A program made the translations under genes and the position numbers. A stretch of DNA of 64,000 bases from Halalkalicoccus subterraneus. GTDB taxonomy: Archaea > Halobacteriota > Halobacteria > Halobacteriales > Halalkalicoccaceae. Below are positions 47,416 through 57,020 of this stretch, in pieces (the stretch's first letter is position 1; each line of letters opens with the position of its first letter). The stretch is taken from positions 186,001 to 250,000 of the forward strand of contig NZ_RDQG01000085.1 in the NCBI RefSeq assembly GCF_003697815.1. The letters run 5' to 3'. The notes under the pieces were generated by a model that saw nothing but the letters and a program-made list of their open reading frames with translations, searched no databases and was not told the origin of the DNA.

Positions 47416-47520
47416 GACCACTGGGAAGAGCGATCCAGCGAGACATCGAAGGATCGGATGCCCGATGAGACCTGTGTCAGTATCGCTTTGAGGTCGTAGT
47501 CCATTAGTGGCCAATCATTT

Positions 47521-47883
47521 TCAGTTGACATACCCGCCGATTGCACCACCGACCGAACTTGGGATCGCGGTGAGGAATGCGATCAGAACCCCGATAGCCA
47601 CTACACCCCCGCCGAACAGTGCCCCCAGTTCTGACGAGTCAAGTGCAAAACCAAGGAGAGAGATACCGATACCGGCGATGATTGCAACAATAATGCCACC
47701 AAGAGCGCCGGAGAGGAGCGAGTGCCATGCACCGGTTCTGGCACCATGATTGGTGAGGTAGGCCGAGACGAGGCCAGCGAGAAACCCAGCGATGACGGTC
47801 CCGACACCTAAGAACGCAAACGCGATGATTCCGAACACTACTTGCAAAACGAACCCGATACCGACGGAGTGCCAATCAGTCAT
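47521..47883 (-). CDS. DUF5518-type haloarchaeal membrane protein
   Basis: 120 residues starting MTDWHSVGIGFVLQVVFG, with four glycine-rich hydrophobic segments ('FAFLGVGTVIAGFLAGLV', 'LLSGALGGIIVAIIAGIG', 'ALFGGGVVAIGVLIAFLTA'). The pattern matches DUF5518, restricted to haloarchaea. A GTG two codons upstream overlaps the preceding small frame (47880-48089). Function unknown. Confidence 0.75.
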   Translation of the reverse strand: MTDWHSVGIGFVLQVVFGIIAFAFLGVGTVIAGFLAGLVSAYLTNHGARTGAWHSLLSGALGGIIVAIIAGIGISLLGFALDSSELGALFGGGVVAIGVLIAFLTAIPSSVGGAIGGYVN

Positions 47884-48089
47884 GAACACTTGATATGCAC
47901 TTGGGGCACTGAAACCAGTACGGCTTGCGACATTCGCGTCCGTGACTGTCGAGAGGTTCCTCGCTTGAGAGTTCTTACGAAATCATTGTCTTTCTCACGC
48001 TCCGAGAGGGCCGCCATTCGCCCCGACAGTACTCTCACTACCTCCGTATCGTGAATCTCACCATTGACGAAGGCTAGGTGTTCGTGCAT
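47880..48089 (-). CDS. Possible 69-residue protein overlapping DUF5518 gene
   Basis: Starts at ATG 48089 (MHEHLAFVNGEIHDTE) and its TGA overlaps the ATG of the DUF5518 gene. Basic and polar with no recognisable motif; codon usage is weaker than in neighbours. The stop/start overlap is the main argument for it. Confidence 0.3.
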   Translation of the reverse strand: MHEHLAFVNGEIHDTEVVRVLSGRMAALSEREKDNDFVRTLKRGTSRQSRTRMSQAVLVSVPQVHIKCS

Positions 48090-48154
48090 GACGCACACAA
48101 ATCACTCTCTGGATGTAAGATGCTTAAATAGTGGAGACCAGGCTCGATTGAGTA

Positions 48155-48571
48155 TCACGGGAAATCTGTTCTGGTCGGTGGGTGTGTATACCAGAGCGCC
48201 CAGAGAATCAACACGGCTTGGAGTGGAAGTTGTCCCCAGCGAACGACATCAGAGGGATTACCTCCGCCCGGTAACCCCTCAACAACAACACTGTGGGTCG
48301 CCATGTAGACGTTTGCCGGAAAAATGGCTACGAGCAACACAACCGTCGCCCATGCTGCATACTGGCGAGTTTGAGGAATCAATAGCCCGATCCCAACAGC
48401 AATTTCAGCGAGACCGGACAGATAGACGAGTGCAAGCGCTGCTGGAAAGACTGGGGGTACAATTTGAACATATAACTCCGGTACGACGAAATGCAAAACA
48501 CCTGCGACGACATATGCCGACCCCATCACATAGAGTAAGGGGCGTTTGATTTGGTGGAGAATCCCAGTCAT
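48155..48571 (-). CDS. DoxX-like membrane protein
   Basis: 138 residues (ATG 48571, MTGILHQIKRP) with four helices and the DoxX-like start 'LLYVMGSAYVVAGVLHFVVP', then 'YLSGLAEIAVGIGLLIPQTR'. It belongs to the DoxX/DoxD-like group with the PELY loop and is distinct from the DoxX protein at 10825. Single leftward gene; probable role in membrane redox or quinone balance by family association only. Confidence 0.75.
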   Translation of the reverse strand: MTGILHQIKRPLLYVMGSAYVVAGVLHFVVPELYVQIVPPVFPAALALVYLSGLAEIAVGIGLLIPQTRQYAAWATVVLLVAIFPANVYMATHSVVVEGLPGGGNPSDVVRWGQLPLQAVLILWALWYTHPPTRTDFP

Positions 48572-48898
48572 CGGTACCAAATACTTCTCACAGCGGGAAA
48601 CAGTTTCCTCATCTAGTAGTACGCAGTCTGTGCCAGCAAGCGATATTCCTTAGAGAAGAGAGTGAACAGACAATACGCAGGACTTGATCCAGTTATGTTC
48701 TACTTTTCCCGAATTTGGAAGACTGGTTATAACATCTATTCAGAATAGAGAGAGATATGAGAATCATTCAACATTTTGGACAATTTCGAGAGTGGGAGTA
48801 CTGGATACTGTGATGAACCACCTCTCTGGGATTACTGGAACGATAGGACAGTCAAACGGGACTCCTCCCCGTAGCCCAATGCGATACTCGATCGAACT
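48572..48898. other. Gene-free AT-rich interval
   Basis: 327 bases between the DoxX-like gene and the 3' end of the broken oxidase. No coding signal or repeat recognised. Confidence 0.35.
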
Positions 48899-50277
48899 TC
48901 ACTCATCACTAGGCAATGTCTTGCCGGGATTCATGATTCCTGTTGGATCGATTATATTCTTGATGTCGTTCATGACGTCAACGCCGTCGCCGTGTTCCTG
49001 GCGCATGAATTTTCGCTTCCCAATCCCGATTCCGTGTTCGCCTGTGGCGGTTCCACCGAGCTCGAGTGCTTCGCTCACGATCGCGTCGGTCAGTTTCTGT
49101 ACGCGATTCATGGCCGCCGGATCGTCCGTATCGACTATCGGCAGGAAGTGGATGTTTCCATCGCCCGCGTGTCCAACACACGGCGTCAGTAGTTCGAGAT
49201 CATCGCTGATCGTTTCAATTTGGCGGACGATCTCGGAATACTTCGAGATCGGAACGACGACGTCGCCGATGACGCCGACAGTCTGATCAGTGTAGTATTC
49301 ACACGCAGCTGGATACGCGTCTCGGCGCGCACGCCAGATTGACTCGATATCGTCAGTATCGGCCTCCGTCCACTCGATCGCATCATGGTCGTCACAGATC
49401 GCTCGTACACGATTCATCTGTGTGCTGAGATCACCGCTGTTGCCGTGCAGTTCGATCAACAAAGCGGCCCAACCGGGAAGTCGGCATCGTTATTGTAATC
49501 GTTGAGCAACTCGACCAGCTGTGTGTCCATGAACTCAAGTGCGCCTGGTTTGAGGCCTGACGCCATGATGGTCGAGACGGCTTGACTGGCGGCCACACTC
49601 GATGGAAACGTCACGAGTGCAGCATGGCGATGTTGAGCGATACCTTCCAAGGAGAGTGTTGCCTCCGTGATCACGCCGAGTGTTCCTTCACTACCGACAA
49701 AGAGATCCTTGAGGTTGTATCCGGCCGTACTTTTCGGGACGTCGCGACCACATTCGATGATCCGTCCGTCAGGGAGGACGACCTCCAATCGAAGAACGTG
49801 ATCACCGGTTACACCATAGCGGACTGCATTGAGACCACTCGCGTTGTTCGCGATCATGCCGCCGATCGTTGCGATATCGCCCGCGGCGATACCCGGTGCA
49901 AATCGGAGGTTATGCGGTGCTAAGACTGCGTTCAGATCATCGTAGACGACCCCCGGACCGACAACAGCCTGGAGATCGTCGTTCCGAACCGTGATCTCGT
50001 CGAACTCGTAGGTATTGAGGACGATTCCACCGGCGACGGGAATTGGATTTCCTTCGATACTGGTTCCACCGCTCCACGGTGTCACTGGAACCGAGCGCTC
50101 GTTTGCTTCGGTCAGAAGTGCAGCGATCTCCTCTACCGAATCGGGCCAGACGACGACATCGGGTCGGTGGGGTTTATGTGGTCCTTCATCCTTCGAATGA
50201 GCCTCGAGAACGTCTTCAGCGGTGCTAATGCGACCATCGGTAACGGCGTCAGCGACAAACGAACAGTCGTATTCCAT
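48899..50277 (-). pseudogene. FAD-linked hydroxyacid oxidase (GlcD-like), single frameshift
   Basis: The upstream part (50277 to 49456) encodes a complete FAD-binding PCMH domain ('VVVWPDSVEEIAALL', 'PVTPWSGGTSIEGN', 'GDIATIGGMIANNASG', 'DLFVGSEGTLGVITEATL'). At 'DADFPVGPLC' the frame ends at TGA (49456-49458). The next frame resumes at once with 'LIELHGNSGDLSTQ' and runs through the C-terminal domain ('PCVGHAGDGNIHFLP', 'GEHGIGIGKRKFM'). One base gained or lost near 49460 explains it. If restored, it would oxidise D-lactate or glycolate. The BASS transporter gene lies 77 bases upstream on the same strand. Confidence 0.8.
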
Positions 50278-50354
50278 TGGCTGTGTGATATCTGCTGGCG
50301 GGAGACTGGCTGATAGGCGTTTGCATCCGGTACTATTTGTAAAAGCCAGTCTCC

Positions 50355-51341
50355 TTAATCGGAATTCTGCGTACTTGGTTCGGTCGTGGGTTGTTCGATC
50401 GTTTGACGGGTGAAATACGTCGCGAGTGCAGGACCCGTTACGTTATGCCAGACGCTCGCGAGAGCGGGGACGAGTGCTGCCAAGGGGCTGAAAAAGGCGA
50501 CGGCGATAGCGACGGCTAAGCCACTGTTTTGCATCCCGACTTCGAACGCACAGGTCCTAGCTCGATCCTCTGGCATACCTGTTGTCTGTCCAATACCGTA
50601 CCCTGCCCCTAGTCCCAGTGCATTGTGAATGACCACTGCTGCTAAGGCGGCACCGCTCGCGGCGAGGATGTTCTCGACGTTAAGACCGACGATTGCGGCG
50701 ACGATCGTGACAATCGCGAGCACGCTAATCGCCGGGAAAACGGTCAGACCGATCTCGGCTGCGGTCGGTGCGGTTCGATCCAAGACCTGACGAATCACGA
50801 CGCCTGCGACAACCGGAATGAGAACGATCAGAATGATCTCCTGGAACATCTCGGCAAACGTTACTTGGATCTGCTCACCAGCCAAAAAGACGACCCAAGC
50901 AGGCATGACAATCGGGGCTGCGATCGTCGTCACTGATGTAATCGTTACTGAGAGAGCGACGTCACCTTTACCGAGGTATGTCATGACGTTCGAAGCCGTT
51001 CCACCCGGCGCAGCACCTAACAGAACGAGGCCGATTCCGACCTCCGTTGGGAGTCCAAGGCCGACGACGAGACCGTACGCCAGCGTCGGCATAATCACCC
51101 ATTGTGCACAGGAACCGATTGCGACGTCTCGTGGACGTTCAATGATGCGCCGAAAATCTGCTGGTGTAAGCGTCAGTCCCATTCCAAGCATAACTATTCC
51201 TAACAGGATTGAGATGTAATCGCCGATCCAGGCGAACGTAGTTGGTGTGATAATTGCGAGGGCGGCAGCGATGAGCACCCACACGACGAAGTATTTACTG
51301 ATAAACCGGCTAATTCGTTCGAGACCGCTTTCTGTCGACAT
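50355..51341 (-). CDS. Bile acid:sodium symporter (BASS) family transporter
   Basis: 328 residues with ten helices. 'LLGIVMLGMGLTLTPADFRR', 'GLVLLGAAPGGTASNVMTYL' and 'TCAFEVGMQNSGLAVAIAVA' carry the conserved BASS motifs, including the E..MQN.G sodium-site region. Family members import organic anions such as pantoate, pyruvate or glycolate. It is followed on the same strand by the hydroxyacid-oxidase gene, so a hydroxyacid is the likely cargo. The promoter contains TATATA on the minus strand near 51363-51371, about 25 bases before the ATG. Confidence 0.88.
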   Translation of the reverse strand: MSTESGLERISRFISKYFVVWVLIAAALAIITPTTFAWIGDYISILLGIVMLGMGLTLTPADFRRIIERPRDVAIGSCAQWVIMPTLAYGLVVGLGLPTEVGIGLVLLGAAPGGTASNVMTYLGKGDVALSVTITSVTTIAAPIVMPAWVVFLAGEQIQVTFAEMFQEIILIVLIPVVAGVVIRQVLDRTAPTAAEIGLTVFPAISVLAIVTIVAAIVGLNVENILAASGAALAAVVIHNALGLGAGYGIGQTTGMPEDRARTCAFEVGMQNSGLAVAIAVAFFSPLAALVPALASVWHNVTGPALATYFTRQTIEQPTTEPSTQNSD

Positions 51342-51610
51342 ATCTCATCCCAGTGCGGTGGTTTGTATATACTCACGGGATTCCGGCCAGCGTTACAGAT
51401 CCGCCATTATATGATTGAAATGCCTAGTTGAACCAGTATCGTACAACTCTCACTCAAGAACGTCTCCTGTTCGTTCAAACCACTCTACGTTAACGACCAG
51501 TCGGACTATACATCTGCGTATGGCTCTGGTGCTTGGAAGGGAATCGGGAGTGAGATATCCGTCGTCACCGACTCCCTGCTTTTGTACGGAAAGTGGACCG
51601 CGAGAGCGAT

Positions 51611-51823
51611 TCAGAGATAGTGTGCGCTTGCTGTCCGGTCGTCCGCATCTAGTTCCTTAAGATCACGTTCGACGGCGATCACCCTCTGTGTCGGGATATC
51701 GAGTTGCCGTTCATCCTCTACAATTCGTATCTGGAGATAGCGTTCTTGGGGCGTTATGTTCGCTTCATCAACGTGAACCGTCGTTATTTCACCAGTGGCG
51801 TCCTCGTACGTGACTTCGATCAT
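51611..51823 (-). CDS. Small haloarchaeal protein, beta-rich
   Basis: 70 residues from ATG 51823 (MIEVTYEDATGEITT), alternating strands 'ERYLQIRIVEDERQLDIPTQ' and 'VIAVERDLKEL'. An upstream ATG at 51856 would add 11 residues. Acidic, no motif. Function unknown. Confidence 0.5.
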   Translation of the reverse strand: MIEVTYEDATGEITTVHVDEANITPQERYLQIRIVEDERQLDIPTQRVIAVERDLKELDADDRTASAHYL

Positions 51824-52211
51824 AGAGCAACCAGTCTCTTGTGACAAATTAATCATTCCGTGCAGCTGCGAGTCGTGATCTCCGTTGCAGTAATACCTTG
51901 TGCAACGTCAACAATTGTTATCTGGACAGTGTGACAAGATGATTGATTACGCTCGCCTACAACTGAGCGTGGTCGTAAAATGGTAGATATTGGTATTGGT
52001 TCGAAGGGTAGAGGTGGATTCCAGGGACGTATGTCAATCAAGAGGTCTTGGGTGTCATGGGCCACCTTGGACCGCATTTTACACCTTCAGATACAGCGAG
52101 CGGAATAATTATGAAAATTCTAATGTGTTCGTCTGCTAGCTAAGTCGCGCTCTGGTTCTTGTTCTCGTGAAGTTCTTCGTATTCTGCTGCAGTATGCGTA
52201 GCACTACTCTT
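51824..52211. other. Gene-poor interval with one CCTTGTGCAAC copy
   Basis: 388 bases. A leftward 74-codon frame (51853-52077) overlaps the next start, but its sequence is unconvincing. CCTTGTGCAAC at 51896-51906 is also found either side of the VapBC module. Confidence 0.35.
51896..51906 (+). repeat. CCTTGTGCAAC repeat, copy 1
   Basis: 11-base sequence identical to 60099-60109; the copy at 59249-59258 is GCCTTGTGCAACA in context. It resembles the terminal sequences of haloarchaeal insertion elements as I recall them; that comparison is not verified. Confidence 0.35.
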
Positions 52212-52415
52212 TCACTCACCCAAAAGTGATTGAGACGTGATAGTGAACAGGTCTGCTTCCTCGCAATCCCAATAGTAGGCAATTGCACTGATCATCGCGT
52301 CGATCGTCTCTCGTTCGTATTCCGTGCATTTGGCCTGATAGCGATAGGTGAGGAGCGCAATTGCGATTAGTTGCCAGTCCTCAAATCGCCAGTCAGTAGG
52401 TGTCGTATGAGTCAT
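52212..52415 (-). CDS. Small protein of unknown function (67 residues)
   Basis: MTHTTPTDWRFEDWQLIAIA at the N-terminus, then a helical body with 'TYRYQAKCTEYERETIDAMI' and acidic end. A TATA-like TTTATAAA (52437-52446) is ~25 bases upstream. Its first 13 codons and promoter are duplicated at 53936-54006. No family recognised. Confidence 0.55.
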   Translation of the reverse strand: MTHTTPTDWRFEDWQLIAIALLTYRYQAKCTEYERETIDAMISAIAYYWDCEEADLFTITSQSLLGE

Positions 52416-52446
52416 ACTGACTCTACGGCTCCACCAGTGTTTATAA
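52379..52446. repeat. Promoter plus 5' end of the 52212 gene: duplicated segment, copy 1
   Basis: Covers codons 1-12 and the TATA region of the 52212-52415 gene; an imperfect second copy is at 53941-54006, sharing the core ATCGCCAGTCAG and the upstream TTTATAA. Confidence 0.5.
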
Positions 52447-52933
52447 ATTGTCTGCTAATATCCATGCTCACGGAACTGCGGCTGAGACGTAGCTACGGTG
52501 ATATCACTAACTCTGAGGCGCTTTCTCACTCAATAGTGAACCCGTAGTCGGCGAATCTCAATACCGGAATGAACCACTCTGTGGGGAAGAGGGAGTATAA
52601 TCCTCTTTATTCATAATCTGTTTGTCGCAGCGGCTGTGGATCCCATAGGGCCCACTAATTCATCACAGTCCGGCAGCGGTACTCTCTGAAGAAACCATCA
52701 TAACTTATCACTAATAACTTCTATGAAGTAATTTAAGTAGATGGTAAATTTATATAGAAATAATAATGTAAATATTTGGAACCAGAATCTGAAGAAGAGA
52801 GTAGCGTAACTAACGTTCCCTTCCTGCCACATCTCTCGGCGTTATCCCTTCTTTTCTCTTTGAGAGTGTGACTCAGATCATATCAGATGGTGGTGATACT
52901 TGAATAGAAACACATCGTCCGCCATGTAGTGAA
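52447..52933. other. Gene-free AT-rich interval
   Basis: About 490 bases of low GC with no coding signal. Nothing recognised. Confidence 0.4.
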
Positions 52934-53824
52934 TCACGGATCAAGCACAGTCACGATCGGGAGATGATCTGACCGGAACTCGCCGACTCGTATTGGAAGC
53001 GTTCGAAAACTCTGGACGTCGGCGCTCCGTGAAACTAGGATATAATCGATTCGTCTCCTGAGTTCATTGCTGAATTCATGATAGGTTTCTCGCGGACCGT
53101 CAACCGAATCGGCATGGTGAATCGTGTCGACCAGTGGACTCGCCATACCGTTGACGACGCTTTTGAGTAACAGACAGTACGGTTCCGAGTAGGGCTTGGC
53201 GTTCAGGTCGCCCGTGACGACTACGGTCGCGCCGGCATTCTCCTCGGCGGCAGCGCGCTCACGGAGCATCCGTGCAGACTCGAGGCGCGCTCGTTCACCG
53301 ACGTGATCGAAGTGAACGTTACCGTGCCAGAACAGACGGTCGGTTTCGCGATCGCGCAGTCTCGCCCAGACTGCCACTCGGGGTAAATCGGCATTCCACC
53401 CGACGCTGCCGGGTTCATTGGACGTCTCGGAGAACCAGAACTCCCCACTTTCGATCATTTCGAAACGGTCTGGACGCCAGGCGAGCGGTGCGAACTCGCC
53501 CTCTCGCTCACCGTCATCGCGACCAACGCCGTGCCACTCAAACTCATTTAATTCCTCTCGAAGGTCATCCCACTGGTTGGGTTGGGCTTCTTGTATACCA
53601 AGTAAGTCCGGATCGAGGTCTCGAATTGTTCCGGTGACGCGGTTAAATCGTTCCTCCCACGGGTATTCGTCCTCCGGATTGGAATACCGGATATTGAACG
53701 TGACCGTTCGCACGAACCTGTCGTGTAAAGAAGCAGCGCTAAGTCTTGGTGTTATGAGGGTGCCCAGCACTGCTGTGCTGCCGAGTATGAATCGTCGTCG
53801 GGAGATCCCTGGAGTTGAATCCAT
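52934..53824 (-). CDS. Secreted endonuclease/exonuclease/phosphatase-family protein
   Basis: 296 residues from ATG 53824 (MDSTPGISRRRFILGS), a Tat signal peptide without a lipobox. The EEP fold is shown by 'VRTVTFNIRYSNPEDEYPWEE' (Asn ligand), 'DPDLLGIQEAQPNQWDDL' (metal Glu), 'HGNVHFDHVGERARLESA', 'VVVTGDLNAKPYSEPY' (Asp/Asn) and 'RIDYILVS', with C-terminal 'RSDHLPIVTVL' (catalytic His). It is probably an extracellular phosphodiesterase, nuclease or sugar-phosphate phosphatase. Single gene. Confidence 0.88.
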   Translation of the reverse strand: MDSTPGISRRRFILGSTAVLGTLITPRLSAASLHDRFVRTVTFNIRYSNPEDEYPWEERFNRVTGTIRDLDPDLLGIQEAQPNQWDDLREELNEFEWHGVGRDDGEREGEFAPLAWRPDRFEMIESGEFWFSETSNEPGSVGWNADLPRVAVWARLRDRETDRLFWHGNVHFDHVGERARLESARMLRERAAAEENAGATVVVTGDLNAKPYSEPYCLLLKSVVNGMASPLVDTIHHADSVDGPRETYHEFSNELRRRIDYILVSRSADVQSFRTLPIRVGEFRSDHLPIVTVLDP

Positions 53825-53935
53825 AGGATGCTCTTCAAGAGAATGAAACAAATAATTATGTATTAAATTCTAGTGGGTTCTATCCGATTTAGATATAATA
53901 AAATAGATGATATATCTATGTAGCAGCTGTCACTA

Positions 53936-54006
53936 TCAGTCTTCGAATCGCCAGTCAGCAGGCGTCGCATGTTCCATACGGACGCTATGACTCACCATTA
54001 TTTATA
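53936..54006. repeat. Duplicated gene start, copy 2 (remnant)
   Basis: On the minus strand ATG at 53977 begins 'MEHATPADWRFED' and stops at 53936: 13 codons similar to the start of the 52212-52415 gene, preceded by the same kind of TATA sequence. It is a truncated duplicate. Confidence 0.5.
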
Positions 54007-54104
54007 ATATATTTGCTAGAAATTAATTCTATAAATTGAGATAACTACTGGAGTTGAAATAGCTAGTAGAAGGAATAGATTTTTTCTAGTACAATACTCG
54101 CCTT

Positions 54105-54314
54105 TCAGTAGATATTGGGACTCGCAGGAGCACATTTCGCGTTCTCGTCAACGAAATCGCCGCGTTCGAGTGCTGCGGCGGTTGCCTGATTGGCTTCCTC
54201 AATGGGGTACGTCCTATTCGCACAGAGATGGACGCGAATGTGGGCGGCGCTGATCGTGTCGGGTTCGCCAGCGTCCGTATTGTATTCGATGATGCGAACA
54301 ACCCGGTTGATCAT
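54105..54314 (-). CDS. Small hypothetical protein (69 residues)
   Basis: MINRVVRIIEYNTDAGEPDT followed by 'SAAHIRVHLCANRTYPIEEA' and an Ala-rich helix. Looks like a compact alpha/beta domain; acidic C-terminal half. The frame is clean and codons moderately biased. No family recognised. Confidence 0.45.
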   Translation of the reverse strand: MINRVVRIIEYNTDAGEPDTISAAHIRVHLCANRTYPIEEANQATAAALERGDFVDENAKCAPASPNIY

Positions 54315-54531
54315 TTTGTCTGTGGCATCGGTTATTCGATTATATTCGAACTATGTAATGGTATAATTATCCCCCTCTCAAACTATGGCCTGTTCAGAAA
54401 AATCGAGTATGATTTGGGAATACACTTCCAGTGGCGACAGTGATCCTGTCTGGCAACTCGAGCTATCCATACCCAGCACGACCGGACTAGGAACCTGACT
54501 TTCTTCGACCCAGTTGCATGCTCTCAACGCC

Positions 54532-54813
54532 TCACTCTACATGCACGCCGAGTTCGTCGGCGATCGCTTGCAGCTCATCTTTAATAAACGATCCAGCGCT
54601 GGCCGCCTCTTTGGACTCACTTAGTCCGATCTTCCATCGGATGCCCGCTCGCATCATCGACGTCGATGGTCGTGACCCCTCCTCAACAGCATATCCCACC
54701 TCGTTCGCGATCGCGACAAGCTCCTCTTTAGTGAACGAGGCACTCACCTCGCGTTCAAAGCGACCGACATTTGTGCGAATCGCGTTCTGTAGTTCAAGAA
54801 CAGTTGGACTCAT
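54532..54813 (-). CDS. Small protein with an internal SFxKxEL...IAxExG repeat
   Basis: 93 residues from ATG 54813 (MSPTVLELQNAIRTN). Two similar segments, 'SFTKEELVAIANEVGYAVE' (~25-43) and 'SFIKDELQAIADELGVHVE' (~75-93), each predicted helix-turn-helix-like, are separated by a basic linker with 'MMRAGIRWKIG'. Possibly a small nucleic-acid-binding or structural protein. Function unknown. Confidence 0.5.
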   Translation of the reverse strand: MSPTVLELQNAIRTNVGRFEREVSASFTKEELVAIANEVGYAVEEGSRPSTSMMRAGIRWKIGLSESKEAASAGSFIKDELQAIADELGVHVE

Positions 54814-55275
54814 ATCGACGTCAACGGCGAATAGATCCGTATAGATTGTGATGGCGCTCGATAGCTGGTAGTTCACAGCCCTGCTAATTGGGCTGGTATC
54901 AACGGACTATTGATGGTAACTAGTCTCGAGGCATTGATGAATTCAATTACTGAACAAGCCCGCCAGGATAGTAGTAGCGCCTACCTGAGAGTAATTGCCC
55001 TAAATCGCGTCGATAACGATTGCCGCAGTAACGATGGCAAGCCCGTTCGCGATGCTATCCTCTGGTCGGATAGTCAAGCGAGTGAGTAGATCGAACAGTG
55101 GCGCACCGACAGCATCCTCAAAGAGATCGAACGTATCTGTGGGTCAGAACTCTTTCCGGGTACTGTACTCAGACTCGCTCGCGTATGACCGAGATTTGGG
55201 CGCTTCACGCTGAGACTAGATCACCGTTATTTAACTGATGCTTTTGCGGTCTGACCTGCGAATCGACGAAATTAC
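54814..55275. other. Gene-poor interval containing a small coding relic
   Basis: 462 bases. On the minus strand 55000-55143 encodes 'DTFDLFEDAVGAPLFDLLTR' and a hydrophobic end 'NGLAIVTAAIVIDAI' before a TAG stop, with an in-frame TGA just upstream. It looks like the C-terminal piece of a lost gene; family unknown. Confidence 0.35.
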
Positions 55276-56269
55276 TTACTGAATCGTGTTTGCGATCGAC
55301 GAAAATGCTCGAAGCTGGTGACGTTGATCGGTAGTGGGGAACCTGACGACGAACTGTTCAACGCCCGCTTCGACATACTCCGCCAACAATGATTCGACTG
55401 CCGCGGATGTTCCGAACGCACCACGTTTCCGGATCTCTGCGTCCGAGAGCGAGCGATCGGACTGATAGGTGACCTGATCTCCGTAGTAGTTGTAATAGAA
55501 TTCGCGTGCGTCGTTGAGGGCCTCTGATTCGGAGTCAGCGATGACTACATCAAGATAATAGCCCGGCGTGATTGCCTCGGCGGGTCGGCCGGCTTTAACG
55601 AGCAACTCTCGAATGTGGTCTAAGCCTGCAGCATACGTATCGGGTGCCATTGCGATCGGGAGCCACCCGTCGCCACGTTCTGTGAGGCGACGCCGTATCG
55701 TCCGCGGAAATCCCTGACTTGGGTCGAAGGCAGCCGATGCAACATAGATTGATGGCGAATGTGCCGGTTCGAATCCGATTGCCGCATTCTCCAAGTGATA
55801 CTGATCGCCGTCGTGATCGACCGCGGTTCCGTCCCAGAGTTCGGAGATGATGGCCAGCGCTTCATTGAGTGTCGTCCCACGCTGTTCATCGTCGATACCG
55901 AATTGCCGCATCTCTTTGCGTTCGGGCGGTCTGACGCCTACTCCAACGCCCAAGGACAGACGACCACCGCTTACCTGATCAAGTGTTGCCGTCATGTGAG
56001 CGACGTGAATGGCGAAGCACCGGCAGGTAGACCGCCGTTCCGATCCCAATCGAATCGGTTGCCGCCGCGACGGCACCGAGCGTGACAAGTGGCTCGAAGC
56101 GCGGTTTCGCGAGGACGCTGTCGCCGACCCACGCCGAATCGTAGCCGAGTGATTCGGCACGCTGGGCGAGAGCAACGATATCAGCGCTGGCGCGAGCGGT
56201 GAGTTCCATTGTCGACGTGCTCGAAAAGACGATTCCCCGTGTCGGGAGTAAGTATCCGAATGTGGTCAC
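55276..56269 (-). pseudogene. F420-dependent LLM-class oxidoreductase, frameshifted
   Basis: A GTG start at 56269 begins 'VTTFGYLLPTRGIVFSS', the luciferase-like monooxygenase N-terminus, and continues 'ALAQRAESLGYDSAWVGDSV' to 'AVYLPVLRHS'. Near 56020 the reading shifts: the continuation 'HVAHMTATLDQVSGGRLSLG' is in another frame and runs to 55276. The total of 994 bases is 1 more than a multiple of 3, consistent with a single-base insertion. Intact relatives are F420- or FMN-dependent oxidoreductases of ~330 residues. Confidence 0.8.
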
Positions 56270-56418
56270 GATGATCCTACCGAGATCAATGACGGAGATC
56301 ATAATAACTGTGTACATACCACAATACTGCGATTGCTGCCGCCGTTCGCCCACTGGTTGGCTTGAACACACGTATGGTATTAACACGAGCAGCTCTCAAT
56401 CTCGATTCTCCCGAACAG

Positions 56419-56846
56419 CTAGACGCGTCGGATTCGACTATAAGTGCCACTCAACGTCGTAGTGGAATGAGCGTGTAATGTTTTACTCACCCTCCAACGC
56501 TGCGAAATGGCTGTTTTTAGTGCCCGCCACTGAGCGGGCAAATTGTGCCCAGCGGGGAGCGAGGTCGGTGGTAGTACGGCGAAGACGAAATCGATATCGT
56601 CGGTCTTGCACCGGATGATGATCGGATCCTTTTGGCCGAGTGTAAGTAGACCACTGACCCGGTATAGGATATGGGTTGTCAAAGCGCTCCAGGCGAAAAC
56701 GGAGCACGTTCGGTGGGGATCAAACGAGGGGACGAACGCTTCGCGCTCTTTTCGAAGTCCGGGTTCGTTGACGGACTGGTGGATGAACTCGATGATAAGA
56801 GGACACTCATCGATATTGATGAACTGGGGACTCTTCTATGAGACGT
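56419..56846 (-). pseudogene. Degenerate reading frame of unknown family
   Basis: A leftward frame from about 56842 to 56419 reads 'CPLIIEFIHQSVNEPGLRKE', 'AWSALTTHILYRVSGLLTLG' and 'TDDIDFVFAVLPPTSLPAGH', which has protein character, but it lacks a plausible start codon and an in-frame TAG lies at its 5' end. Probably a decayed gene. No family recognised. Confidence 0.35.
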
Positions 56847-57020
56847 TTCGAAGGATACTCTCTGATTCGCCTGTGGACTTTGCACTGGAACGCATAGATC
56901 GTGAATCCATGTCGATATCGTAGTTGCAAGACTGTCAGGTCGAGCAGGGGTAAGAGTAGTTCACAATCTATGCCGCCGCTCCCGTGTCTAGGACGGTCTC
57001 AACAACTTCGAGCCTGCTCC

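Noticed and set aside
51362-51374. TTTGTATATACTC before the BASS gene as a fifth copy of the purine-island motif
   Set aside because: Only the TATA part matches; on the minus strand it is at the right place for the ordinary BASS promoter, and the GAAC end is missing.
51853-52077. 74-codon minus-strand frame whose stop overlaps a small gene start
   Set aside because: Sequence is unconvincing and contains the CCTTGTGCAAC repeat; the overlap could be chance.
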